This document shows positions 34,344-41,513 of a DNA stretch of 53,560 nt, in pieces. Position numbers and translations under genes: made by a program. Position 1 is the first letter of the stretch. Every line of letters starts with the position of its first letter. A model generated the notes under the pieces. It did no database searches and had not been told where the DNA came from. It saw only the letters and a program-made list of their open reading frames with translations. The DNA is from an uncultured Planctomycetota bacterium (GTDB taxonomy: Bacteria > Planctomycetota > Planctomycetia > Pirellulales > Thermoguttaceae), in NCBI GenBank assembly GCA_900317365.1, contig ONGM01000005.1, positions 1-53,560 of the forward strand. Direction: 5' to 3'.

Positions 34344-35765
34344 TTAACGAAGAAGCCGACCGATAAAGACGTCGCCGCGAAGCTCCGTAAGTTCGACGTC
34401 GACGAGCTTGCCCGGTTCCACGACGTCGCGCGGACCGAGCGGAACGTCGACTTCGTAGTATCGATCGGTCGTCCCTTTAAGAGACTGCGCGCCGAGGGAC
34501 AGACTCGATTCCGATTCGACGATGAGGCGCGCCCTCTTGCCTAAAAAGCGCTTGCCGAAGGCTTCGCGTTCCGCGCGCGCGACCGCGCCGAGAACGGCCG
34601 CGCGATCCTTCTTGACTTCCGGCGGCACGGGATTCGGTAATTGCGCCGCGATCGTACCGGGACGCGCGCTGAATCTGAAGACGTGCGTTCGAGAAAAATG
34701 AAGCGCTTTGACGACCTCGACCGTACGCTCAAACTGCGCGTCCGTCTCGCCGGGAAATCCGACGATCACGTCCGTCGTGAGCGCCGCGTCCGGAATTCTG
34801 CGATAGATTTCTTCGCACTTCGCTATATACGGCTCGCTGAGCCAACGTCTCTTCATATTCGCGAGAACCTCGTCGTCGCCGCTTTGCATGGAAAGATGAA
34901 AATGCGGACACACGACCCCGGGATTATTCGCGACGACGTCGAGCAATTTCTCCGAGACTTCAACCGCTTCAAGACTTCCGAGTCGGAATCGCATATGCGG
35001 AAGTCGTAGCGAAACGAGCGCGTCGAGCAAGGTCGCCAAATCGACCCGCTCCGACTCCGGAACGAGCGCCTGACGCGCAAGGTACCGTTCGAGCGGAAGT
35101 TTCGCGCGACGCCGTTCGGCCTCGCTCGATTCGCCTTCGCCAAATTCGCCTTCGCCTGCCGCCGCCTCTTCCTCTGGGGTCGGCGGATAGAAGTCGAGCC
35201 CGTAATGTCCCAAATGCACCCCGGTTACGACGATCTCCTGATAACCGTTCGCGGCGAGCGCCTTCGCCTCGGCGAGAACGTCGTCGATCTTGCGACTCTC
35301 AAGGTACGGGCGCGTCGTCGGTATGATGCAGTACGCGCACCCGACGCGGCATCCGTCCTGCACTTTGACGTACGCGCGCCGACGTTCCGAAAGCGCCGCC
35401 ACCCCGGTTGGAATGATTTCTAGCCCGCGACTTCGGAAGAATTTCGGAAGGTCGCGCTTGTCGGAAACGATCTCGGAGACGCGCGGAAGTTGCGACGCGC
35501 CTTGCGGATCCGACGCCGCGTAGCATCCGACGACGACGATTTCCGCGTTCGGACAACTTTTCGCGTATTTCGCTACGACCTTGCGACTTTTCGCGTCGCT
35601 TTCCGCCGTTACGGAACACGTGTTCACGATCACAAGGTCGACCTCCGCGTCAGGACGTTCCGAAGCGTCCCCGTCTTCCCACCCGTTCGCGAGAAACGCC
35701 GAGCGTATCCACTGCGTTTCATACTGATTGACCTTGCAGCCTAGCGTCGTCGTTTTAAATATCAT
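34344..35765 (-). CDS. mtaB: tRNA (N6-threonylcarbamoyladenosine37-C2)-methylthiotransferase MtaB
   Basis: 473 residues from ATG 35765 (AAGGAG 5 nt upstream; translation further left would run through a terminator hairpin). UPF0004 domain with TTTLGCKVNQYET and VNTCSVTAESDAK, radical-SAM motif CRVGCAYCIIPTTRP, GVHLGHYGLDF, FHLSMQSGDDEVLANMKRRW, DVIVGFPGETDAQFE, and a C-terminal TRAM domain (GKLVDVELTELRGDVFIGRL). It installs the methylthio group of ms2t6A37. A Glu-rich insertion (EEEAAAGEGEFGEGESSEAE) after GLDF is unusual and appears surface-exposed. TcdA at 51215 acts on the same base. Confidence 0.92.
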   Translation of the reverse strand: MIFKTTTLGCKVNQYETQWIRSAFLANGWEDGDASERPDAEVDLVIVNTCSVTAESDAKSRKVVAKYAKSCPNAEIVVVGCYAASDPQGASQLPRVSEIVSDKRDLPKFFRSRGLEIIPTGVAALSERRRAYVKVQDGCRVGCAYCIIPTTRPYLESRKIDDVLAEAKALAANGYQEIVVTGVHLGHYGLDFYPPTPEEEAAAGEGEFGEGESSEAERRRAKLPLERYLARQALVPESERVDLATLLDALVSLRLPHMRFRLGSLEAVEVSEKLLDVVANNPGVVCPHFHLSMQSGDDEVLANMKRRWLSEPYIAKCEEIYRRIPDAALTTDVIVGFPGETDAQFERTVEVVKALHFSRTHVFRFSARPGTIAAQLPNPVPPEVKKDRAAVLGAVARAEREAFGKRFLGKRARLIVESESSLSLGAQSLKGTTDRYYEVDVPLGPRDVVEPGKLVDVELTELRGDVFIGRLLR

Positions 35766-35779
35766 GACGTCTCCTTGGG

Positions 35780-35814
35780 AAAAAAAGACGCGTCCGATCG
35801 CTCGAACGCGTCTT
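35780..35814 (-). terminator. Intrinsic terminator-like hairpin in the mtaB leader
   Basis: Minus strand AAGACGCGT / ACGCGTCTT stem (35814-35806 with 35793-35785) followed by a T7 run ending at 35780, directly against the mtaB Shine-Dalgarno. It would end the xylose-isomerase transcript, or act as an attenuator for mtaB. Confidence 0.75.
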
Positions 35815-35874
35815 CTTGTTTCGTAACGCTCGTCTTGCAACGCGACTCGCGCTAGTGTCGAGCGAGCGCGAAGA

Positions 35875-36906
35875 TTACTTCAACATGGCGTCGAGAATGT
35901 ACCAGTTGAGTTCTTCGTAGTCTCGTTCGGCGATGAGTTCGTCGATTTTCGCTTCGTCGAACGCGCGGCTGATTTCGAGGAGTCGCAGGAAAATCTTGCG
36001 GCTGTATTCGAGGTGTTTGAGTCCGACTTCGTCCTTTTGCGTGCGCAGAACTTTGACGTCGAGTCCGACCCATTCGCCGTTCTTACCGTAGTCGTGCTTG
36101 TCGAGAACGCGAACTTGGTTGAGCGCGCGGCGAGGATCGACCATGCCGAACGTTTGGTCTTGGTCGAATTTGAGTCCGTTTTGATCGTTGAGGTGAACGC
36201 TCCAGAGCTTCTTGTGAGCGAGCGCGAATCCCATTTCTTCGGACGGGCACAGGTTCGCCAAGATGGCGTGCGCCGTTTCGATGAGGCATCCGACGCGATC
36301 CGGCGCGTTCGTGAGCAGACCCATCGCGATCGCGTGCCCGATCGTCGGAATGAACGCGTGGTCGACCGGTTCGTTCGGCTTCGATTCGATCATGACGCGG
36401 ACGTCTTTATTGTAATCGAGAACGTCTTGGAGCGCGTCCGCAATGCGTTGCGTCGCGACGTAGGGATCTTTCGATTCGCGAATATAGGTGCCTTCGCGGG
36501 CAAGCCAGAAGACGATGTTTTTCGTGCCGAGCGCGGTCGCGATATCGGCGGTCGTGTGAAGACGTTCGAGCGCGTATTTGCGGCATTCGGGGCAGTTGGA
36601 GGTGAAGCCGCCGTCGATCGTGCGCGGGTCCATCCAGAGACGCGGCGCGACAAATTCCGCCGTCAGTTCGTGTTCGTCGAGAATCTTTTTGAGCGCTTCC
36701 GCTTCCTTGATGATTTCCGACTTCGACATATTGTTCAGATTCGGAACCGCGTCGTCGTCATGGAATTGGACGCCGTCGAATCCCATTTTTTTGTACAGTT
36801 CAAGTTTGTCGCGGAACGCGATCGTTTTACGAACTTCAGGTCCGAACGGATCGGCGCCTTCGTGGATGTTCCAAGGACCGAATGAAAAACGAAATTCGCC
36901 TGCCAT
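35875..36906 (-). CDS. Xylose isomerase-like protein (class I XylA family)
   Basis: 343 residues, AGGAG 6 nt before the ATG. It follows Streptomyces-type XylA closely: FSFGPWNIHEGADPFG, FDGVQFHDDD (catalytic His and Asp), DGGFTSN, IVFWLAREG, VMIESKPNEP (Glu/Lys pair), PTIGHAIAMG, CLIETAHAIL (Glu and His), NGLKFDQDQTFG (two Asp), VGLDVKVLRT (last Asp). One metal ligand differs: the Asp of the HIDLNGQNG block is His in SVHLNDQNG. So aldose-ketose isomerisation is likely, but the substrate may not be xylose. No xylulokinase is nearby. About 25 residues shorter than typical class I enzymes (about 390). Confidence 0.82.
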   Translation of the reverse strand: MAGEFRFSFGPWNIHEGADPFGPEVRKTIAFRDKLELYKKMGFDGVQFHDDDAVPNLNNMSKSEIIKEAEALKKILDEHELTAEFVAPRLWMDPRTIDGGFTSNCPECRKYALERLHTTADIATALGTKNIVFWLAREGTYIRESKDPYVATQRIADALQDVLDYNKDVRVMIESKPNEPVDHAFIPTIGHAIAMGLLTNAPDRVGCLIETAHAILANLCPSEEMGFALAHKKLWSVHLNDQNGLKFDQDQTFGMVDPRRALNQVRVLDKHDYGKNGEWVGLDVKVLRTQKDEVGLKHLEYSRKIFLRLLEISRAFDEAKIDELIAERDYEELNWYILDAMLK

Positions 36907-37007
36907 AGAGTTCTCCTACCTGGGAAACGGGTCGATATTGACGATGTAAAATTCGTTATACGCCGCCTTGCGCGCGGCGCCACGTCGATTGTAAGCGTCG
37001 GCGATTC

Positions 37008-37037
37008 CGACGTCAAGCGCGTCGACGTCAAGCGCGT
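37008..37037. repeat. Two perfect tandem copies of a 15-bp unit
   Basis: CGACGTCAAGCGCGT twice in a row, in the 199-nt gap between tatD and the xylose isomerase gene. The gap otherwise shows no gene. Confidence 0.8.
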
Positions 37038-37105
37038 CGATTAAGGCGTCGTTTACGATTTCGCCGCCTTCGAGTTCGCCGCCTGTCGCGCCCGGCGTCG
37101 CGCCG

Positions 37106-38008
37106 TTAGTTCTCTAGCGCGGGCCAACTCGAGAAAAACCTCTTTTCGTTGACCGCGATCTGCCGCGCGAGGTCGTCGACCGGCGTCTTACGCGTCGACG
37201 CTATTCCGCGCAACGCGTCGAAAATCGCCGAAGGCGCCATCGCCGGCGTTCCGTCCTCCGTTATCGGCCGCGCGTACGGCGCCGTTAGCTCGCGACCAGG
37301 AACGTCGCAACCTGGCGGCGGAACGACCCCCGGTCCGTCCGATTCTAGCAGAATGCGATCGCGAGGCGCCGCCGCGATCGTCGCGAGCGCGCGCTTCGAG
37401 TGCGGAGACAAACTGCGCGTCGAAAAGGAAAAGAACGCGTTCAGCGACGCCGCCCGGTCAAGTTCGTTCGCCGTCGCCGTCCACCCGTGAAGAAGCCACG
37501 TCGGCACCCTCTTATATTCCGACATGACGGCGAGAATCCGATCGTTCGCGCGAACGGCGTGCAACGCGACCGGTAGCGCGCGTTCGTCCGCGAGTTCCAG
37601 TTGCGCGCGCAACGCCGACTCTTGCATTCCGCGTACGGCGGCGTCTTCCCGCGCTTCACGCGTCGCGAAATCGAGTCCGACTTCACCGAGCGCCGCCTTG
37701 CTCTTATTGGCGGCGACGAAAGAGTCGAGAAAAATCTTTAACGAGGTTTGCCAGTCCCCTTGAACGCGCGCAACGTACCACGGATGAAGTCCGAACATAA
37801 CGAAGACGGAGTCGAACCGTCGCCCGATCGCGGCGACGCGGTTCCAGTCGGCGGGCGAAGTCGCCGAGCACGCGAAGCGTTTGACGCCGGCCTCGTCGGC
37901 GATTTGCAAGATTCGCCCGACGTCGTCGAGAGAAGTTCCAAATCCGGCGTCTTGTAGATGAACGTGCGCGTCGGTGAGCGCGTAATTAGCAAATTCGTTT
38001 TGAGGCAT
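37106..38008 (-). CDS. TatD-family metal-dependent hydrolase
   Basis: 300 residues. Conserved TatD ligands: TDAHVHLQ (two His), ALGEVGLDF (Glu), PVALHAVRA (His), TWLLHGWTATANEL (His) and ILLESDGPG (Asp). Members are Mg/Mn-dependent DNases or related phosphoesterases in the cytosol. AGGAG lies about 8 nt before the ATG; the htrA-like stop is 39 nt upstream, suggesting one transcript. Confidence 0.9.
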   Translation of the reverse strand: MPQNEFANYALTDAHVHLQDAGFGTSLDDVGRILQIADEAGVKRFACSATSPADWNRVAAIGRRFDSVFVMFGLHPWYVARVQGDWQTSLKIFLDSFVAANKSKAALGEVGLDFATREAREDAAVRGMQESALRAQLELADERALPVALHAVRANDRILAVMSEYKRVPTWLLHGWTATANELDRAASLNAFFSFSTRSLSPHSKRALATIAAAPRDRILLESDGPGVVPPPGCDVPGRELTAPYARPITEDGTPAMAPSAIFDALRGIASTRKTPVDDLARQIAVNEKRFFSSWPALEN

Positions 38009-38047
38009 GAGCGCGTCTCCTATTGCCTGCGGCGCGAGCGCGTCCGT

Positions 38048-39766
38048 TTACTTTTGGCGATCGGTCAGATTGATTTCGAGGAAGTACGGCTTGCCGTCGC
38101 GAATGAGGTAGACGCGCGCGCGTCCCGAGTCGACCTTGGCGTATTCGTCGACGCGCTTGGCGATGTAGTACAGATTCTCGACTGAAGCGACGCTCAATTG
38201 CCCGTCCTGATCGTTTCCGACGCCGAACCCGAAGATGAAGTCGCCTTCTTTAACGCCGACGTCGCTCGACGCGAAGAGTCCCGAGTCGTCGACGCGCGAG
38301 ACGCTGACGCCACCCGTCGGATCAAAGAGGAAATTGACGTTTTCTCCCGATTCCGTCTCGTACTCGATACTAACGAGTTTCAAGTTCGGGAATCGCTTGC
38401 GATATTCTTCCGCGCCGACCGTCTCGACTTCCAGGCCGAAGACGTCCCATACGCGCCGAGCGGCGTTTCCGCGCGGTTTCGAGTCCGTCGACGAGGAGCG
38501 CGTTTCCGTGTCCGACGACAATTTCTCCGATTTCTCCGAATTTTCTGTGAACGCGACGTTCGTCGTCGCGGTCTTGTAATGCGACGCGTCCTCCGTCGAG
38601 AGCGTCCGACTCGAACTCTTATTGGACGCGACGCTCGTGTTCCGCGAGACGTTGGGAACCGCGCCGTTGAACGCGAGCGCGGTCTCGAGTTCGGACCCGT
38701 CGCGCGCTATTTCGAGGTTGGCGACGTCCGTTAGCCCGAGTCCGATAAGGGAACAGGTGAACTCAAGACTCGATCTGACGCGGTACCCGTTCGACGCGAG
38801 AAGAACGTCTCCCGGTTTGACGCCGCATTCTTCCGCAGGACTGCGCGGATCGACCGATTCGACGATAAGACAATCTTCGCCGTTGCCGTTTTCCGGATAC
38901 TCCGGCATATCGCTGTCGACGACTCGGAAACGGAGTCCGTGATGCGTCATTTTGGCGACCGATTGACGGATCATTCTCTCAACGACGTCGGCGACCACGT
39001 CGATCGGAATGGCGAACGCGATATTTTCCGCTTCTTCGCGAACCGCCGCGTTGAGTCCGATCATTTCCCCGTCCATATTGATGAGCGGACCGCCGGAATT
39101 ACCCGGATTGATCGCCGCGTCCGTCTGGATAACGCGGTCGTAGTAGAGGTTCTCGTTGACTTCGAGCGGACGATTGAGCGCGCTAATAATGCCGTGGGAC
39201 ACGGAGCAGTCGTAGCCGTACGGATTCCCGATCGCGTAGACGTCTTCCGCGAGCATAACGCGTTCCGAACGCCCCATGCGAATGCGTTGCAACGGCTTTT
39301 TCGGCTTGATCTTGAGAACGGCAAGGTCGGTCGCGACGTCGTTGCGAATCAGCTCGACGTCGTTGTAGCGCTCGCCGTCGGACGTTACCACTTCGAGTTT
39401 CAGTAGTCCTTTAACGACGTGATAGTTGGTTACGATATACCCGCGCTCGTCGATGACGACCCCGGTCCCCATGCCGTTAAAAACGTCGTATTGCGCTTGC
39501 GAATCGCGCCCGAATGAGCGTTTCCCGACTTCGTATTGCTTTTCTCCCTGGATACTGACGACCGATTTGCACGTCTCGTCGACGATTTTGACAAACTGCG
39601 AACGTTCCGCGCGAACCCAGCGTTCGGCGCGCTGCGACGCGTCTGCGGCGCGCGCAATCTGCGAGACGAGCGCTATGTTTGCGACGAGAGCTGCGCACGC
39701 CAAGGAAACGGCGAACAACGTGCGTCTCGGTTTGGCGTTGATCAATCTGTGCGTAAAACTTGACAT
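38048..39766 (-). CDS. HtrA/Deg-type trypsin-like serine protease with PDZ domains
   Basis: 572 residues from ATG 39766, which puts the signal peptide (TLFAVSLACAALVANIALVSQI) at the right distance; a TTG at 39814 would add 16 basic residues. Catalytic triad His116 (VTNYHVVKG), Asp147 (DVATDLAVL), Ser224 (NPGNSGGPL). A first PDZ domain lies at about 290-390 (ESVDPRSPAEECGVKPGDVLLASNG). A Ser/Thr/Asn/Lys-rich linker (about 395-450) joins a second PDZ-like part (FASSDVGVKEGDFIFGFG, DGKPYFLEINL). A periplasmic quality-control protease by family knowledge. No strong Shine-Dalgarno is visible. Confidence 0.9.
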   Translation of the reverse strand: MSSFTHRLINAKPRRTLFAVSLACAALVANIALVSQIARAADASQRAERWVRAERSQFVKIVDETCKSVVSIQGEKQYEVGKRSFGRDSQAQYDVFNGMGTGVVIDERGYIVTNYHVVKGLLKLEVVTSDGERYNDVELIRNDVATDLAVLKIKPKKPLQRIRMGRSERVMLAEDVYAIGNPYGYDCSVSHGIISALNRPLEVNENLYYDRVIQTDAAINPGNSGGPLINMDGEMIGLNAAVREEAENIAFAIPIDVVADVVERMIRQSVAKMTHHGLRFRVVDSDMPEYPENGNGEDCLIVESVDPRSPAEECGVKPGDVLLASNGYRVRSSLEFTCSLIGLGLTDVANLEIARDGSELETALAFNGAVPNVSRNTSVASNKSSSRTLSTEDASHYKTATTNVAFTENSEKSEKLSSDTETRSSSTDSKPRGNAARRVWDVFGLEVETVGAEEYRKRFPNLKLVSIEYETESGENVNFLFDPTGGVSVSRVDDSGLFASSDVGVKEGDFIFGFGVGNDQDGQLSVASVENLYYIAKRVDEYAKVDSGRARVYLIRDGKPYFLEINLTDRQK

Positions 39767-40285
39767 GGAATCTATCGCTCGACAGTAAATATGACGACGT
39801 TTGCGACGTTTCAACGCGCGTGGAATCGCGTCGAACGCACAAACTTTGCGTTTGTCTGATCCGTTCGTTCCCGACGATCGTCCCTGCGGAGCCTGCTGTC
39901 AGCCTGCGCGTTCCGACCGTAAAAAATGAACATTCGATAAATCGGTAAACAAGAGCGTCAGACTTGACAGAAAGAATCCCTTTTTGATGAAATAACAGTA
40001 ACGCTTATCCAGATTGTTTTAAGTTTCTTGTTTATCTAAAATCTCTATATTGAAATAAAGCGCGCCTTTTGACGTCGCGGACGTCGCAAAGAAGAAAGAG
40101 AGTGAAAAGAAAAAGAATAAATGAAGGAGAAAAAGAAGGAAAGAGTGGAAGGAAGGGAAAGAAAGCCTGCGGAAGGACGATCGAGACGAGGTCGTCGCTC
40201 GTTCGCGTTCCAACGCGGAAAGAACGCTCGCGCGCTACGTCAAATCGCAAACGTCGCTTGGGGAGAGAGGCTTCAGGAGTAGAAG
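39767..40285. other. Gene-free region upstream of htrA with a purine-rich tract
   Basis: No credible coding frame. The left part is AT-richer and should hold the htrA promoter (for example TTGTTT around 39950 on the minus strand), but no convincing -10 is seen. A plus-strand TTGACA at 39964 with TGAAAT 18 nt on is possible but weak. The right part is dominated by a homopurine stretch. Confidence 0.5.
40088..40164. repeat. Near-homopurine tract
   Basis: About 77 nt of almost only A and G on the plus strand (pyrimidine-rich on the minus strand), interrupted by a few T. Simple-sequence character, no exact tandem unit. Confidence 0.85.
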
Positions 40286-40404
40286 AAAAAAAGACTCCGA
40301 TCTGCCAACAAGGAGTTATGGAGAGAAGAGTGGGCTATGAACGTCGGTATCGCTACCGACGAGCAGGTGGTGGAAAGGAGGAAAGGGAATGTGCAGATCG
40401 GAGT
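40286..40404 (-). ncRNA. Candidate structured small RNA with anti-Shine-Dalgarno loops, downstream of tRNA-Cys
   Basis: On the minus strand an outer perfect 12-bp stem pairs ACTCCGATCTGC (40404-40393) with GCAGATCGGAGT (40305-40294), followed by C and T7 ending at 40286, as in an intrinsic terminator. Inside is a perfect 8-bp hairpin CGTCGGTA-GCGA-TACCGACG (40361-40342) with a GNRA tetraloop in this orientation only. The two unpaired arms are pyrimidine-rich and contain CCTCCT (complement of 40376-40381) and CTCCTT (complement of 40310-40315), which match the anti-Shine-Dalgarno. The element starts 25 nt after tRNA-Cys and may be processed from the same transcript. No known RNA family is recognised. 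Confidence 0.45.
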
Positions 40405-40428
40405 TTCAGGAGGGATCTGACTAAAAAG

Positions 40429-40501
40429 AGGCGTCGACCGGATTCGAACCGGTAAATGACGGATTTGCAATCCGTTGCCTTAGCCATTTGGCTACGACGC
40501 C
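40429..40501 (-). tRNA. tRNA-Cys (GCA)
   Basis: 73-nt cloverleaf: acceptor GGCGTCG / CGACGCC, D arm GCC..GGC, anticodon arm ACGGA-TTGCAAA-TCCGT with anticodon GCA, T arm ACCGG-TTCGAAT-CCGGT, and discriminator T73 as expected for cysteine tRNA. CCA is not encoded; the trailer begins CTTTTT. Confidence 0.97.
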
Positions 40502-40548
40502 TTTCGCCGTCGACGTCTCACATAGAGGCGATCACGACTACGCGAACC

Positions 40549-40576
40549 ATGATACCGCGTCGTTGCAATTTGTCAA
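40549..40576 (-). promoter_or_regulatory. Promoter of tRNA-Cys
   Basis: Minus strand TTGACA (40576-40571), 16-nt spacer, TATCAT (40554-40549), about 48 nt before the mature tRNA 5' end. It lies in the 111-nt gap behind coaD. Confidence 0.65.
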
Positions 40577-40612
40577 GGGACTTGGCGATTTTTTAACAAA
40601 TTTATCCGTTTG

Positions 40613-41128
40613 TTATTGTCTTGCGCGTCGTTCTTTCGACTTTTTCAGAGTCGCTTCAATGACGCATTGCGGCAAGAAGGCGCATAGCGAGCGTTCTTCT
40701 TCCGACCCGGCGATCTCTTTAATAAGCGAACTCGAGACGTGCGCGAGCTCGCCGTCGGCGATAAGAAAGAGGGTTTCCACTTCCGGTTCCAAACGACGGT
40801 TCGCCATCATCATTGTGAGTTCGGCGGGAATATCGGTGAGCGGTCGAACTCCGCGCACGATGACGCGCGCGCCGAGCTCTTTGGCGAAACGCACGGTCAA
40901 TCCGGAATACGTCGTCGTTTCGACGTTCGTGAGTCCGAGCTCTTGCGTCGAGCGGCGAATTAGTTCGCAACGTTCTTCCGCCGTGAACCACGGCGATTTT
41001 TCGGAATTTACGCCGACGGCTACGACCAGACGGTCGAAGAGTCGCGACGAGCGCTCGATCACGTTAAGGTGTCCGAGCGTTATGGGGTCAAAGGAACCGG
41101 GATAAACGGCGATTTTTACAGAACTCAT
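40613..41128 (-). CDS. coaD: Phosphopantetheine adenylyltransferase CoaD
   Basis: 171 residues from ATG 41128; the frame is open far upstream but that part is not conserved. Nucleotidyltransferase motif AVYPGSFDPITLGHLNVIERSSRLFD, VGVNSEKSPWFTAEER, VIVRGVRPLTDIPAELTMMMANRRLEPEVETLFL, and the VSSSLIKEIA version of the ISSTxVR motif. It adenylates 4'-phosphopantetheine to dephospho-CoA. A 7-bp inverted repeat (TAACAAA-N8-TTTGTTA, 40594-40615) overlaps the stop codon. The Shine-Dalgarno is weak. Confidence 0.95.
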   Translation of the reverse strand: MSSVKIAVYPGSFDPITLGHLNVIERSSRLFDRLVVAVGVNSEKSPWFTAEERCELIRRSTQELGLTNVETTTYSGLTVRFAKELGARVIVRGVRPLTDIPAELTMMMANRRLEPEVETLFLIADGELAHVSSSLIKEIAGSEEERSLCAFLPQCVIEATLKKSKERRARQ

Positions 41129-41513
41129 TTTGGGTCGCTTCGCGCTCTTGCGCGCGGTATATGGATTCGTAACGACGCCGACGACGATTTTTTTGGACGT
41201 CGCGACCGGCGTTGTGAATGCGGCGCCGATTGACAAAACGGCGTTTTTCAATATAAGTATTATAACGTATAGCGCGCTTTTCCCAGCCCCCGTGCAACGC
41301 AACGCGACAGGAACGTCCGCGCGGGTCTTTGGCCGTACTCGTGAAGAACCGATACGTTTTTGTAGTTTTTCAGCGAATTTAGCGTAGAAAAAAACGGCGT
41401 TGGTCGATTTTTTTATAAAAAACGCCGAATTTATACGTTGCCTGCGCGTCATATTGACGTCAGGGTTTTTAGGGCGTTCGACGCCGCGAAAGATAGAATC
41501 GTCGAGATTAAAA
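41129..41513. other. Divergent promoter region between coaD and the GAF-HlyD gene
   Basis: 385 nt without a gene. Plus strand: TTGACA (41230-41235), 16-nt spacer, TATAAG (41252-41257), leaving a leader of about 250 nt. Minus strand: TATAAT at 41264-41259 for coaD, with no good -35. The two promoters overlap, so they may compete. Confidence 0.5.
41388..41427 (-). terminator. Minus-strand terminator inside the GAF-HlyD leader region
   Basis: CGGCGTT / AACGCCG stem with a 19-nt AT-rich loop. On the minus strand it is followed by a T7 run (complement of 41388-41394). It would stop leftward transcripts from beneath the GAF-HlyD gene before they reach coaD. Confidence 0.55.

Noticed and set aside
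40069..40455. 128-codon basic protein on the plus strand
   Set aside because: Runs through the purine tract, the hairpin element and into tRNA-Cys; nearly all Lys/Arg/Glu, no family.
40594..40615. TAACAAA-N8-TTTGTTA as a Rex-type redox operator
   Set aside because: Half-sites are in the opposite orientation to TTGTTAA-N-TTAACAA and the site is at the coaD stop rather than a promoter.
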